Assembly (NCBI GenBank): GCA_018668195.1
Contig: JABITU010000060.1
Coordinates: forward strand, 1-26,181
Reading direction: 5' to 3'
Source of the DNA: Tateyamaria sp.
GTDB lineage: Bacteria > Pseudomonadota > Alphaproteobacteria > Rhodobacterales > Rhodobacteraceae
DNA length: 26,181 nt
Below are positions 16,681 through 25,100 of the stretch, piece after piece; position 1 is the stretch's first letter, and every line of letters begins with the position of its first letter. The notes beneath the pieces are model-generated. The model did no database searches and was not told the DNA's origin. It was given only the letters and a program-made list of their open reading frames with translations. Position numbers and translations under genes: made by a program.

Positions 16681-17664
16681 ATGTCGAATTTCGTAATGGG
16701 CCGTCGGGCTCTTCTCGCGGCTGTTGCCGCATTTGGCTTGGCTGGCCCTGTTGCAGCCGATGGCCATCAGGTAATGGATAGTATTCACTTTTTGATCCCC
16801 GGCGGTGCCGGAGGAGGCTGGGACGGAACTGCTCGGGGTACCGGCGAAGCCCTGACCGAGGCTGGTCTTGTGGGCTCTGCTTCGTATGAAAACATGTCGG
16901 GCGGTGGTGGCGGCAAGGCTATTGGCTACCTTATCGAAAATGCCGAAAGCAATCATGGCACGCTGATGGTCAACTCGACGCCGATCGTTATCCGGTCGCT
17001 TACTGGTGTGTTTCCGCACAATTTTCGCGATCTGACGCTCGTTTCTGGGACCATCGGTGACTATGCGGCCATGGTTGTGGGCAAGGACAGCCCAATCAAC
17101 TCAATGAGTGATCTGGTCGCCGCTTATGACGCAAATCCCGGCGCAACGGCCATTGGTGGCGGTTCGGTTCCCGGCGGGATGGACCATCTGGTTGCAGCCA
17201 TGGTGATGGAAGCCGCTGGCAAAGACGCACTGGGTGTAAAATACATTCCTTACGATGCTGGCGGTAAGGCCATGGCAGCTTTGCTGTCGGGTGAAATTGC
17301 GGCGCTTTCAACTGGGTTTTCAGAGGCCGTTGATCTGGCCAATGCCGGCGAAGTGAAAATTATCGGTGTAACCGCTGATGAACGCGTTAGCGCAGCCCCC
17401 GATGCCATGACCATGAAGGAACAAGGCATCGACACGATGTTCGTCAACTGGCGCGGGTTCTTTGCGGCACCAGGTTTGCCCAATGACAAATTGGCTATGT
17501 ATCAGGATGCCATCACCAAGATGTATGACACGCCTGAATGGGAAGCTGTACGTGCGCGCAACGGATGGGTGAATATTCACAACTCTGGCGGCGACTTCCT
17601 GACCTTCCTCGAGGCGCAGGAAAAGGTCATTGGCGATCTGATGAAGAAGCTTGGCTTCCTCTGA
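16681..17664 (+). CDS. tctC: Tripartite tricarboxylate transporter substrate-binding protein (TctC/Bug family)
   Basis: The 327-residue product is a periplasmic receptor of the Bug/TctC family that delivers a carboxylate to TctAB. It opens with a Tat/Sec-like signal (GRRALLAAVAAFGLAGPVAA, cleaved near residue 26). The binding-protein body contains IPGGAGGGWDGTARGTG, NMSGGGGGKAIGY and YDAGGKAMAALLSGEI, typical of the family. GGGAGG at 16670-16675 fixes the start. It is first in the tctCBA operon and is separated from tctB by a strong hairpin. Which carboxylate it binds cannot be read from sequence; Bug proteins vary widely. Confidence 0.93.
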   Translation: MSNFVMGRRALLAAVAAFGLAGPVAADGHQVMDSIHFLIPGGAGGGWDGTARGTGEALTEAGLVGSASYENMSGGGGGKAIGYLIENAESNHGTLMVNSTPIVIRSLTGVFPHNFRDLTLVSGTIGDYAAMVVGKDSPINSMSDLVAAYDANPGATAIGGGSVPGGMDHLVAAMVMEAAGKDALGVKYIPYDAGGKAMAALLSGEIAALSTGFSEAVDLANAGEVKIIGVTADERVSAAPDAMTMKEQGIDTMFVNWRGFFAAPGLPNDKLAMYQDAITKMYDTPEWEAVRARNGWVNIHNSGGDFLTFLEAQEKVIGDLMKKLGFL

Positions 17665-17681
17665 TCCGACCCGAAAAAATT

Positions 17682-17708
17682 GATCAGAGCGGTCAACCCG
17701 CTCTGATC
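17682..17708 (+). other. Intra-operon hairpin between tctC and tctB
   Basis: GATCAGAGCGG (17682-17692) and CCGCTCTGATC (17698-17708) form a perfect 11-bp stem with a 5-nt loop, 17 nt after the tctC stop. No T tract follows, so transcription should continue into tctB. A 3' stem of this kind usually protects the binding-protein mRNA and raises its level over the membrane subunits. Confidence 0.6.
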
Positions 17709-17731
17709 CCGCCATTCCATGGGAGGGGACG

Positions 17732-18214
17732 ATGGCACTTGATCGCTGGATTGCACTGGTTCTTTTGGGTATTTGTTTAGCTTATGGCTATGCTGCTTGG
17801 TTTACGATGGACGAAGGTCTAGCCCCCTTTATGCGGCGCAACCCGATCTGGCCAAGCACCTTTCCAAAGCTGCTGTCGATCCTTGGTATTATCGCCACAC
17901 TCTTTATCCTGCTTGGTGTTGAAAAAAGCGTGCCGAAAGAAGCTGACATCGATTACCGTCGTCTTGGGGAATATCACCTTGGCCAAGCCTTACTGCTATT
18001 GGTGCTGATGGTGACCTATGCGCTTTGTCTGCGACCGTTGGGCTTTCTTGTGTCAACATTAGCCTTTCTGATCCTCGGATCGTATATTCTGGGTGAGCGT
18101 AAATGGCATGTTATGCTGCCAGTCGCGTCGATCGCAACGGTTTCCGTTTGGTATTTGGTTCAAGAAATTCTTGGCATATACATGCGCCCGCTGCCGGGCT
18201 TTATTGGAGGCTGA
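17732..18214 (+). CDS. tctB: Tripartite tricarboxylate transporter small membrane subunit TctB
   Basis: The 160-residue product is the small, poorly conserved membrane subunit of the TTT transporter, with four predicted helices (about 5-22, 45-62, 82-100 and 106-150, the last long enough for two passes). Motifs are weak in this family, so the call rests on size, hydrophobicity and position between tctC and tctA. GGGAGGGG at 17721-17728 sits just before the ATG. It ends one base before the tctA start. Confidence 0.88.
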   Translation: MALDRWIALVLLGICLAYGYAAWFTMDEGLAPFMRRNPIWPSTFPKLLSILGIIATLFILLGVEKSVPKEADIDYRRLGEYHLGQALLLLVLMVTYALCLRPLGFLVSTLAFLILGSYILGERKWHVMLPVASIATVSVWYLVQEILGIYMRPLPGFIGG

Positions 18215-18215
18215 T

Positions 18216-19727
18216 ATGCTTGAAGGACTACTGATTGGTCTCACAACGGCGCTTTCAATCCAGAACCTTTTGATGGTCGTCGCGGGGTGTTTGATCGGAA
18301 CGTTCATCGGAATGCTTCCCGGCCTTGGCCCGATGTCAATCATCGCCATAATGATTCCCGTAGCCATTTCCATGGGCGATCCGTCGGCTGCACTGATCTT
18401 GTTGGCGGGCGTGTACTATGGGGCGATCTTTGGTGGGTCGACGTCGTCGATTCTGCTCAATGCGCCTGGCGTGGCGGGAACGGTTGCTTCAAGCTTTGAC
18501 GGTTATCCAATGGCGCGCCAGGGCAAGGCAGGCAAGGCTCTCACCATTGCGGCCATTGCAAGTTTCGCGGGCGGAACCATTGGCGCGCTGCTACTTATGA
18601 TATTTGCGCCCGCGCTTTCTTCTGTGGCGCTGCTTTTTCATTCGGCAGAATATTTTGCCTTGATGGTTGTTGGTCTTTCGGCAATTGCGGCTTTTGCGGG
18701 CACCGGGCAGGTTGCCAAGGCGATGATCATGACGGTCCTTGGCCTGATCATGGCGACGGTGGGAGAGGGGGCCTTGTTTAATCTCCCGCGGTTCACGATG
18801 GGTATCATGGATTTGCAGTCGGGTTTTGGTTTCGTCACACTGGCAATGGCGATGTTTGCTTTGCCAGAGGCGCTGTTTCTCGTGCTCAAGCCCAAGAACT
18901 TGCAGGGTGGCGAGGGGTATATCAAGGATTTGCGCATCACAGGTGCCGAGGCCAAGGCCATTATGCCCGTGATTGGACGCCAATCCTTGCAAGGTTTCTT
19001 TATCGGTGTCCTGCCTGGGGCTGGTGCAACGATTGCCAGCTTTTTGGGCTATGCTGTAGAGCGAAATATCGCCCCGAAGCACGAACAAGATGAATTTGGA
19101 AAGGGCTCGATCAAGGGGCTTGCCGCGCCTGAGACCGCCAATAACGCAGCTTGCACAGGCTCTTTTGTGCCTCTTCTTACACTTGGCATCCCCGGCTCGG
19201 GCACCACCGCGATACTTCTTGGTGCGTTGATAGCGTTGAACGTAACGCCCGGCCCGCGGCTTATGATTGACAACCCACAAATCTTTTGGGCTGTTATCAT
19301 GTCGATGTTTATTGGCAACTTGGTGCTATTGATCCTAAATCTTCCGCTTATTCCCTATATCGCTAGAGTCCTTTCGGTTCCGCGTACCTATCTGATACCA
19401 TTCATACTTTTCTTTACTTTGATGGGCGCTTACATCGGTCAGAACAACGCAACTGAATTGTTGCTACTTGTTGGCTTTGGGGTTTGTGCGACGGCGCTGA
19501 AATTCGCGGATTATCCACTTGCCCCATTATTGATCGGATTCATTTTAGGTGGAATGCTAGAAGATAACTTCTCACGCTCAATGCAGCTCTACGATGGCGT
19601 TGCATTCATTTGGGAACGACCGATGACATTGGCGCTGCTGGTCATTGCTGCAATTCTGATTGTGCTGCCAAGCTACCGGGCTAGGCGCGCCAAGGCCCGC
19701 GCTGGCGGCGTCGCAGAAGGCGACTGA
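18216..19727 (+). CDS. tctA: Tripartite tricarboxylate transporter large permease subunit TctA
   Basis: The 503-residue product is the large permease with about 12 membrane segments, moving the solute with cation symport. Family signatures are GMLPGLGPMSIIAIMIP and GVYYGAIFGGSTSSILLNAPG in the N-terminal half, with a repeat-related segment in the second half (IGVLPGAGATIASFLGYAVE, then GIPGSGTTAILLGALIALNV). The frame is open further upstream, but ATG 18216 has GGAGG five bases before it and starts the normal first helix. Beyond the stop, 19728-19762 has only a weak stem with no T tract, so no clear terminator is seen. The gene is convergent with scoB. Confidence 0.95.
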   Translation: MLEGLLIGLTTALSIQNLLMVVAGCLIGTFIGMLPGLGPMSIIAIMIPVAISMGDPSAALILLAGVYYGAIFGGSTSSILLNAPGVAGTVASSFDGYPMARQGKAGKALTIAAIASFAGGTIGALLLMIFAPALSSVALLFHSAEYFALMVVGLSAIAAFAGTGQVAKAMIMTVLGLIMATVGEGALFNLPRFTMGIMDLQSGFGFVTLAMAMFALPEALFLVLKPKNLQGGEGYIKDLRITGAEAKAIMPVIGRQSLQGFFIGVLPGAGATIASFLGYAVERNIAPKHEQDEFGKGSIKGLAAPETANNAACTGSFVPLLTLGIPGSGTTAILLGALIALNVTPGPRLMIDNPQIFWAVIMSMFIGNLVLLILNLPLIPYIARVLSVPRTYLIPFILFFTLMGAYIGQNNATELLLLVGFGVCATALKFADYPLAPLLIGFILGGMLEDNFSRSMQLYDGVAFIWERPMTLALLVIAAILIVLPSYRARRAKARAGGVAEGD

Positions 19728-19744
19728 ATGTATCCTACCTTGGG

Positions 19745-19906
19745 TTACATTTTATACCCGAGATATGATTGTTGCAGCAAACCTGGCTTGAACGGCCCAT
19801 ATAGACCGCGCTTGCCCCACATTTCGCTGAATGTACAGTTGAAGAAGTCTGAGTAAATATCGAGCTCTTTTCGTTCTGAGAAACGCCAGAAACCTGAGTC
19901 ATAACT
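19745..19906 (-). pseudogene. Protein-like open frame directly after the scoB stop (possible gene remnant)
   Basis: Reading on through the scoB TGA in the same frame gives 53 open codons before TAA. The peptide is rich in aromatic and Lys/Gly residues and looks like a folded-protein C-terminus rather than random translation: it includes SGFWRFSERKELDIYSDFF, then MWGKRGLYGPFKPG and ends QQSYLGYKM. There is no ATG until codon 29 and no ribosome site. scoB already has normal length, so this is not needed by it. It may be the 3' end of a lost gene or a very small protein. No family recognised. This is also all that can be said of the 19728-19906 gap. Confidence 0.3.
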
Positions 19907-20533
19907 TCAGACGATCGTGGCTTTTGTTGAAGCGATCATCTCTTCGCGGGTCACACCTGGCGCCAGTTCTTGAATGCGCAATCCGTTGTCGGCCACATCA
20001 AGAACGCCAAGGTTGGTGATGATTCGATCGACAACTCCTGCTCCGGTCAGCGGTAACGTGCACGCCTTGAGAACCTTGCTGTCACCGTGCTTATTGGTGT
20101 GGTCCATGACTACCACCACGCGGCCCACCCCGGCGACAAGATCCATTGCGCCGCCCATGCCCTTGACCAGCTTGCCAGGAATCATCCAATTGGCAAGGTC
20201 GCCGTTTTCGGCAACTTCCATTGCGCCAAGAATGGCCATCGCGATCTTGCCGCCCCGGATCATTCCAAAGGACTGCGCACTGTCAAAATAAGCGGTCTGT
20301 GGTAATTCGGTTATGGTTTGCTTGCCTGCGTTGATCAGGTCAGCGTCCTCTTCGCCCTCTATCGGAAATGGTCCCATGCCCAGCATGCCATTTTCTGATT
20401 GCAGTGTGACCTCAATACCTTCGGGGATATAGTTCGACACAAGCGTTGGGATGCCGATACCAAGATTGACATACCATCCGTCTTCAAGTTCTTGCGCGGC
20501 GCGAGCCGCCATCTGGTTTCGGTCCCAGGGCAT
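19907..20533 (-). CDS. scoB: 3-oxoacid CoA-transferase subunit B
   Basis: This is the beta subunit of a class I CoA-transferase, which moves CoA from an acyl-CoA such as succinyl-CoA to a 3-oxoacid such as acetoacetate. The 208-residue product has [17 protein letters not shown] and the active-site SENG motif, whose Glu47 forms the CoA thioester intermediate, then [25 protein letters not shown] lies nine bases before the ATG. It starts 11 nt after the LOV gene stops. The substrate is uncertain: 3-oxoadipate (PcaJ) and acetoacetate enzymes are close relatives, and no aromatic-pathway genes are nearby. Confidence 0.93.
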   Translation of the reverse strand: MPWDRNQMAARAAQELEDGWYVNLGIGIPTLVSNYIPEGIEVTLQSENGMLGMGPFPIEGEEDADLINAGKQTITELPQTAYFDSAQSFGMIRGGKIAMAILGAMEVAENGDLANWMIPGKLVKGMGGAMDLVAGVGRVVVVMDHTNKHGDSKVLKACTLPLTGAGVVDRIITNLGVLDVADNGLRIQELAPGVTREEMIASTKATIV

Positions 20534-20544
20534 TACTGTTGATC

Positions 20545-21570
20545 CTATTTTACTACGGAAGCGCCCGCAGGCACATCGATGGTGACAAAGCTACCTGCCG
20601 CGCCACGCCCCAAATCCAGCGTGCCTTCGAGGCCCTCGATCAAGCCGCTTACGATGCGGCCGCCCATGTTGACTTGGCTGGGCCAAGTCATGGATTTTGG
20701 AATGCCGACCCCGTCATCAGACACGATTACTCGGAGTCCGCCCCCGCTCAGCTGGGACATGCGCACCTCGACAAGGCCGGTATCGATCCTATCAAAAGCA
20801 TGCTCAAACGCATTGGTCAGCAATTCCGACACCACCAATCCCACGCGTGAGGCAATTTCAATTGGCGCGTCCAGTGGTTCAAGCTGCAGGTTCATCCGAA
20901 TGCCTGACCGTCCATAGACATGCGCGATGGCACATGCCAGCCGCGACACATAGCTTGCCATGCGAATGGTGTCTTCATTGGACTGCTGGTCGGAAAGCTT
21001 CATCTCTTCGTACAGCAGCTGCAATGTCTCGATCCGGCGGGTCAGGGCGGCATGTTCAGAAGACTGCGATGTCTGGTTGGACTGCTTGCGCACCATCCCA
21101 ATGATCATCGACATGTCTGCCTCGACCCGGTCCTGGATTTCGGAAAGTTGCCGGTTGGTGGTTTCCGTGTCTTCGTCGCGGTGCTGCGGTTCGAGCTCTT
21201 TTTGGATCCCTACGTAATAGCGCAGGTTTCCTTTATTGTCGGTTATTGGGGCGACGACCAGCCGGTTCATGAAAGGTTCGCCATTTGCACGATAATTCAG
21301 GATGTCGACCGCGTCAGGTGTCTGGGTTTGAATGCTCTCGCGCAGACGATCGACCGACGCCTTGCTGGTGCCTTCGCCCTGCAGAAAACGGCAGTTGCGC
21401 CCGATAGCGGCATGCCTCGTGTAGCCGGTTTGGCGAGTAAATGCCTGATTTACATAGATGATTGGGCTGTCTTCGAGGTGTGGGTCGCACACGACCATTG
21501 CGACCTGCGCACCGCTGAACCCGTCAAAGAAAGCGTCCTCCATCAGAACTCGGTGAAGTGTATCTGACAT
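20545..21570 (-). CDS. LOV-domain histidine kinase-like protein with degenerate phosphoacceptor box
   Basis: The 341-residue cytoplasmic product has a LOV photosensor (about 10-125) with GRNCRFLQ (Cys60, the flavin-adduct cysteine), NYRANGEPF and NRLVV flavin contacts, and Gln123 in GIQKEL. A short linker and a HisKA_2-like helical region (about 138-205) follow. There the expected EIxHRVKN reads EIQDRVEA, so the phosphoacceptor His is Asp147. The ATPase domain (about 225-335) keeps the N-box [11 protein letters not shown] (Asn253), DDGVGIP and [22 protein letters not shown] precedes the ATG. It is set between scoA and scoB with 11-nt gaps on each side. Light sensing is likely from the motifs; kinase output is doubtful. 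Confidence 0.88.
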   Translation of the reverse strand: MSDTLHRVLMEDAFFDGFSGAQVAMVVCDPHLEDSPIIYVNQAFTRQTGYTRHAAIGRNCRFLQGEGTSKASVDRLRESIQTQTPDAVDILNYRANGEPFMNRLVVAPITDNKGNLRYYVGIQKELEPQHRDEDTETTNRQLSEIQDRVEADMSMIIGMVRKQSNQTSQSSEHAALTRRIETLQLLYEEMKLSDQQSNEDTIRMASYVSRLACAIAHVYGRSGIRMNLQLEPLDAPIEIASRVGLVVSELLTNAFEHAFDRIDTGLVEVRMSQLSGGGLRVIVSDDGVGIPKSMTWPSQVNMGGRIVSGLIEGLEGTLDLGRGAAGSFVTIDVPAGASVVK

Positions 21571-21581
21571 GATTCTTCCCC

Positions 21582-22277
21582 CTATGCGGCTCTGGTTGTA
21601 CGGTGTTCGATCCGTTTTTCGTGCGTGCCCTGCACCAGACGATGCACGTAGATTCCCGGCAAATGAATGCTGTCAGGATCAAGGCTGCCAGTTGGTACAA
21701 TTTCCTCGACCTCGACGATGCATATCTTACCACACATCGCTGCTGGTGGGTTGAAATTGCGCGCGGTTTTGCGAAAGACCAAATTGCCGGTCTCGTCGGC
21801 CTTCCACGCTTTCACAATGCTAAGGTCAGCCACGATCCCACGTTCCATGATATAGGTCTGGCCGTCGAACTCCTTGTGTTCTTTGCCCTCGGCGATGGCG
21901 GTGCCGACGCCGGTTTTTGTATAAAAACCGGGGATCCCGCAGCCCCCTGCGCGCATACGTTCTGCCAAAGTCCCTTGCGGGTTAAACTCGAGCTCAAGCT
22001 CGCCTGACAGATATTGGCGCATGAACTCTGCGTTTTCGCCCACGTAGGACGAAATCATTTTCTTAACTTGTCGCGTTTGCAAAAGGATGCCAATTCCAAA
22101 TTCGTCGACACCCGCATTGTTGGACGCGAACGTCAGATCGGTGGTGCCGGCTTGCTTGATGGCGTTTAGTAAGAGTTCGGGAATGCCGCACAGACCAAAC
22201 CCACCTGATGCGACGAACATGCCGTCGAACAGTACCCCATCGAGGGCTTCAGCCGCCGAGCCATAGATTTTCTTCAT
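21582..22277 (-). CDS. scoA: 3-oxoacid CoA-transferase subunit A
   Basis: Alpha subunit of the class I CoA-transferase whose beta subunit is scoB, two genes downstream. The 231-residue product has MFVASGGFGLCGIPE near the N-terminus, then ASNNAGVDEFGIG, GGCGIPGFYTKTGVGT and NFNPPAAMCGKICIVEVEEIV, all usual for SCOT/PcaI-type A subunits. ATG 22277 is chosen over an in-frame TTG four codons upstream because GGGGGA lies just before it. A promoter is visible about 50 bp upstream, so this is the first gene of scoA-LOV-scoB. A and B subunits normally sit side by side; here they are split by the LOV gene. Confidence 0.93.
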   Translation of the reverse strand: MKKIYGSAAEALDGVLFDGMFVASGGFGLCGIPELLLNAIKQAGTTDLTFASNNAGVDEFGIGILLQTRQVKKMISSYVGENAEFMRQYLSGELELEFNPQGTLAERMRAGGCGIPGFYTKTGVGTAIAEGKEHKEFDGQTYIMERGIVADLSIVKAWKADETGNLVFRKTARNFNPPAAMCGKICIVEVEEIVPTGSLDPDSIHLPGIYVHRLVQGTHEKRIEHRTTRAA

Positions 22278-22324
22278 GGTATCCCCCAAAACCGCCTTGC
22301 CGCGCTTTGACCTTGCCGTGCATC

Positions 22325-22353
22325 ATAATTAAGCGACTGGCTGTCTGAGTCAA
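22325..22353 (-). promoter_or_regulatory. Candidate promoter of the scoA-LOV-scoB operon
   Basis: On the minus strand TTGACT (22348-22353, five of six consensus bases) and AATTAT (22325-22330, four of six) are 17 bp apart. They would give a leader of about 40 nt before scoA. The region also separates the operon from topA, which ends at 22412 on the same strand; no terminator was seen between the two. Confidence 0.5.
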
Positions 22354-22411
22354 CGTATCGAAAGCGTTTGACACTACAATACGGCGCTAAATTGGCCGCA
22401 TTGGGGAACGG

Positions 22412-25000
22412 CTACGCCTTTTTAGTTGTCTTGGGCTTTGCACTGGATTTCTTTGGTGCTTTCTTAGCTGGAGCCTTGCGCGCCCTTTTCTTAGTCGGCG
22501 CTTTTTCTGAAATCAGCTGTAGGGCCATTTCCATCGTGACGTTTTCAGGCTCTATTTCTTTGGAAATAGTGGCGTTGACCTTTCCCCACTTCACATAGGG
22601 TCCGTATTTGCCCTTCATCACATTGACTGGCCCACCCTCGTCGGGATGCTCGCCCAATTCATGTAGCGGCTTGGCCGCCGCTCCGCGTCCGCCACGGCTT
22701 GCTACTTTTTCGGCCAATAGCTGTACGGCACGGTTCATGCCGACCGTGAAAACCTCCTCAATGCTTTCGAGATTAGCATTCGTGCCACCCCGGTCAGAGG
22801 TGGATTCTGCATGTTTCAAATAGGGGCCATAGCGCCCAATATTGGACCAGACCATGATCCCGTCTTCCGGATGAGGGCCGATTTGAAGCGGCAGGCTCAG
22901 CAAACGCAGAGCTTGCTCAAGGTCGACCTCAGTGGGCGGCCACTCCTTCGGGATCGACTGGCGAGGTGGTTTCTTGTTGTCGTCAGTGACTTCACCGCGC
23001 TGGACGTATGGGCCAAATCGGCCTTTGAACGCGTATATTTTGTCGCCTGTGTCCTCGCCAAGAAGCTTGCCTTCTGGTGGAATGCCGCTCTCGTCCTCAG
23101 CCCCGGGTGGGCCAAACGCGCGAGTGTAGCGGCACTCCGGATAGTTGGAGCAGCCAATAAAAGCGCCGCCAGAGCGGGCCGTGCGCATACTCAATCGACC
23201 TGCGCCGCAGTTCGGGCACAAGCGCGGGTCACTTCCGTCTTCATTCGGTGGAAAAAGGTGCGGCTCTAGAACCTCGTTGATCTTTTCAAGGACTTCCGTA
23301 ATGCGCAACTCGGATGTTTCTGCAATGGCGGCGCTGAAATCCTGCCAGAACCTGCCAAGTACATCCTTGTAGTTGCGATCACCGGCGCTGACGTCATCCA
23401 GCTCTCCTTCGAGCGTGGCGGTGAAATTATAGCCAACATATTTTCGGAAGTAGTTTTCCAAAAATGCGATGACTAACCGGCCCTTATCCTCGGGGATCAG
23501 GCGATTACGGTCTTTTCGAACATAACCACGGTCCTGAATGGTCGTTACGATGCTGGCGTAAGTCGAGGGCCGCCCGATGCCCAGTTCTTCCATGCGTTTG
23601 ACCAGCGTCGCTTCGGTGTAGCGGGGTGGAGGTTGTGTGAAATGTTGTTCAGGAGTGACCGAACGTTTGTCGGCTTTTTCGCCTTGGCTTAGCTGTGGCA
23701 AGCGCTTGTCGTCGTCATCGACAACATCGTCATCGCGGCCCTCTTCATAGACCCGCAAGAATCCGTCAAACAGCATGACCTGACCAGTGGCCCGCAGGCC
23801 CACCTGGCCATCATCGCTGCCGATCTCGACGATGGTGCGTTCTAATCGCGCGCCGGCCATCTGACAGGCCAATGTCCGTTTCCATATCAGATCATAGAGC
23901 TTGCGCTGATCGGCGTCCGAAATATTGAGCGAACCGGCGTCGCGGGTCATATCTGTGGGGCGAATACATTCGTGCGCTTCCTGAGCGTTCTTGGCCTTGT
24001 TCTTGTAGATACGCGGCTGATCTGGGACGTATTCTACGCCATAGCGGTCCTTGATCGCGTCGCGGGCCATGCCAACCGCTTCTGGGGCCATGTCGATGCC
24101 ATCTGTCCTCATGTATGTGATGTGGCCCGCCTCGTACAAACGTTGGGCCAAACTCATCGTTTGTCGTGCGCCCATTCCGAACTTGCGGCTCGCTTCTTGT
24201 TGAAGCGTCGAGGTCATGAACGGAGCAGATGGATTGCGCGACGCAGGCTTTGCTTCGACGGACTGGATTTTGAGTTCGCGGCTGGTAATCGCCTGCTCGG
24301 CCATTTCGGCTTGAGTCTTGTTCTCAAGGTCGAATTTGTCCAGCTTTTTACCCGCAAGCGACGTTAGTCGCGCCTCATATTCCTGACCGCGCGGCGAGGA
24401 CAAAAGGGCCTTGACTGACCAGTATTCTCGCGCGCGAAACGCTTCAATTTCCATTTCGCGTTCGGTCAGGATGCGCAGGCACACAGATTGCACACGGCCC
24501 GCCGAACGTGACCCCGGCAGCTTGCGCCACAGCACCGGGCTCAGGTTGAAGCCAACAAGGTAATCAAGCGCGCGACGCGCGAGATAGGCCTCGACAAGCG
24601 GCATATCGACCTGGCGCGGATTAGCCATCGCTTCGGTCACGGCGGCCTTTGTGATGGCGTTAAAGGTTACGCGGCTTACAGGCGTGTCTTTCTTGATTGA
24701 TTTGCGTTTGGTCAATGTTTCTTGAAGGTGCCAACTGATCGCTTCGCCCTCGCGATCGGGGTCGGTTGCAAGGATCAAAGCATTGTCGTCTTTGAGTGCA
24801 TCAGCGATCGCCTTGACGTGTTTTTTGCTGTCGCTTGCGACCTCCCACAACATGTCAAAGCCGTTGTCTGGGTCAACCGATCCGTCCTTTGGGGGTAGGT
24901 CTCTCACGTGCCCATAGCTTGCCAGAACGGTGTAATCATCGCCCAGGTATTTATTGATGGTCTTGGCCTTTGCGGGCGATTCAACGACGACGACTGGCAT
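22412..25000 (-). CDS. topA: DNA topoisomerase I
   Basis: TopA is a type IA topoisomerase that relaxes negative supercoils by a 5'-phosphotyrosine nick. The 862-residue product starts with the Toprim domain (VVVESPAKAKTINKYLG, then DPDREGEAISWH) and has catalytic Tyr296 in TYMRTDG. One zinc ribbon (Cys595, Cys598, Cys617, Cys623) is followed by three C-terminal repeats with RFGPYVQRG, RYGPYLKHA and KYGPYVKWG. It ends in a Lys/Ala-rich tail. The frame is open for 50 codons further up, but ATG 25000 gives the normal N-terminus, with GAGGTG about 11 bases before it. dprA lies 100 bp upstream on the same strand, a common pairing; that gap holds an isolated TTGACA (25075-25080) without a convincing -10. 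Confidence 0.97.
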   Translation of the reverse strand: MPVVVVESPAKAKTINKYLGDDYTVLASYGHVRDLPPKDGSVDPDNGFDMLWEVASDSKKHVKAIADALKDDNALILATDPDREGEAISWHLQETLTKRKSIKKDTPVSRVTFNAITKAAVTEAMANPRQVDMPLVEAYLARRALDYLVGFNLSPVLWRKLPGSRSAGRVQSVCLRILTEREMEIEAFRAREYWSVKALLSSPRGQEYEARLTSLAGKKLDKFDLENKTQAEMAEQAITSRELKIQSVEAKPASRNPSAPFMTSTLQQEASRKFGMGARQTMSLAQRLYEAGHITYMRTDGIDMAPEAVGMARDAIKDRYGVEYVPDQPRIYKNKAKNAQEAHECIRPTDMTRDAGSLNISDADQRKLYDLIWKRTLACQMAGARLERTIVEIGSDDGQVGLRATGQVMLFDGFLRVYEEGRDDDVVDDDDKRLPQLSQGEKADKRSVTPEQHFTQPPPRYTEATLVKRMEELGIGRPSTYASIVTTIQDRGYVRKDRNRLIPEDKGRLVIAFLENYFRKYVGYNFTATLEGELDDVSAGDRNYKDVLGRFWQDFSAAIAETSELRITEVLEKINEVLEPHLFPPNEDGSDPRLCPNCGAGRLSMRTARSGGAFIGCSNYPECRYTRAFGPPGAEDESGIPPEGKLLGEDTGDKIYAFKGRFGPYVQRGEVTDDNKKPPRQSIPKEWPPTEVDLEQALRLLSLPLQIGPHPEDGIMVWSNIGRYGPYLKHAESTSDRGGTNANLESIEEVFTVGMNRAVQLLAEKVASRGGRGAAAKPLHELGEHPDEGGPVNVMKGKYGPYVKWGKVNATISKEIEPENVTMEMALQLISEKAPTKKRARKAPAKKAPKKSSAKPKTTKKA

Positions 25001-25100
25001 AATTAAGGGCGCACCTCGGACAAAAAAGCTGTATTGCTCTATGGCCGCACAAAACGTGGTGTGCAAGTAAAGTTTGTCAACCAGGCTAGATGAGTGCGTG

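Noticed and set aside
18093..18215. Upstream extension of tctA inside tctB
   Set aside because: It overlaps tctB in another frame; the ATG at 18216 has GGAGG and starts the first membrane helix.
19739..19762. Stem CTTGGGT/ACCCGAG after tctA as a terminator
   Set aside because: It needs a G-T pair, has a 10-nt loop and no T tract; too weak to call.
20920..21567. Long open frame of 215 codons antisense to the LOV kinase gene
   Set aside because: It mirrors a well-supported gene, has no recognisable domain, and long antisense frames are common in GC-rich coding DNA.
25052..25080. topA promoter from TTGACA at 25075-25080
   Set aside because: The -35 is perfect, but the sequence at the 17-bp spacing (ACGTTT) does not resemble a -10.
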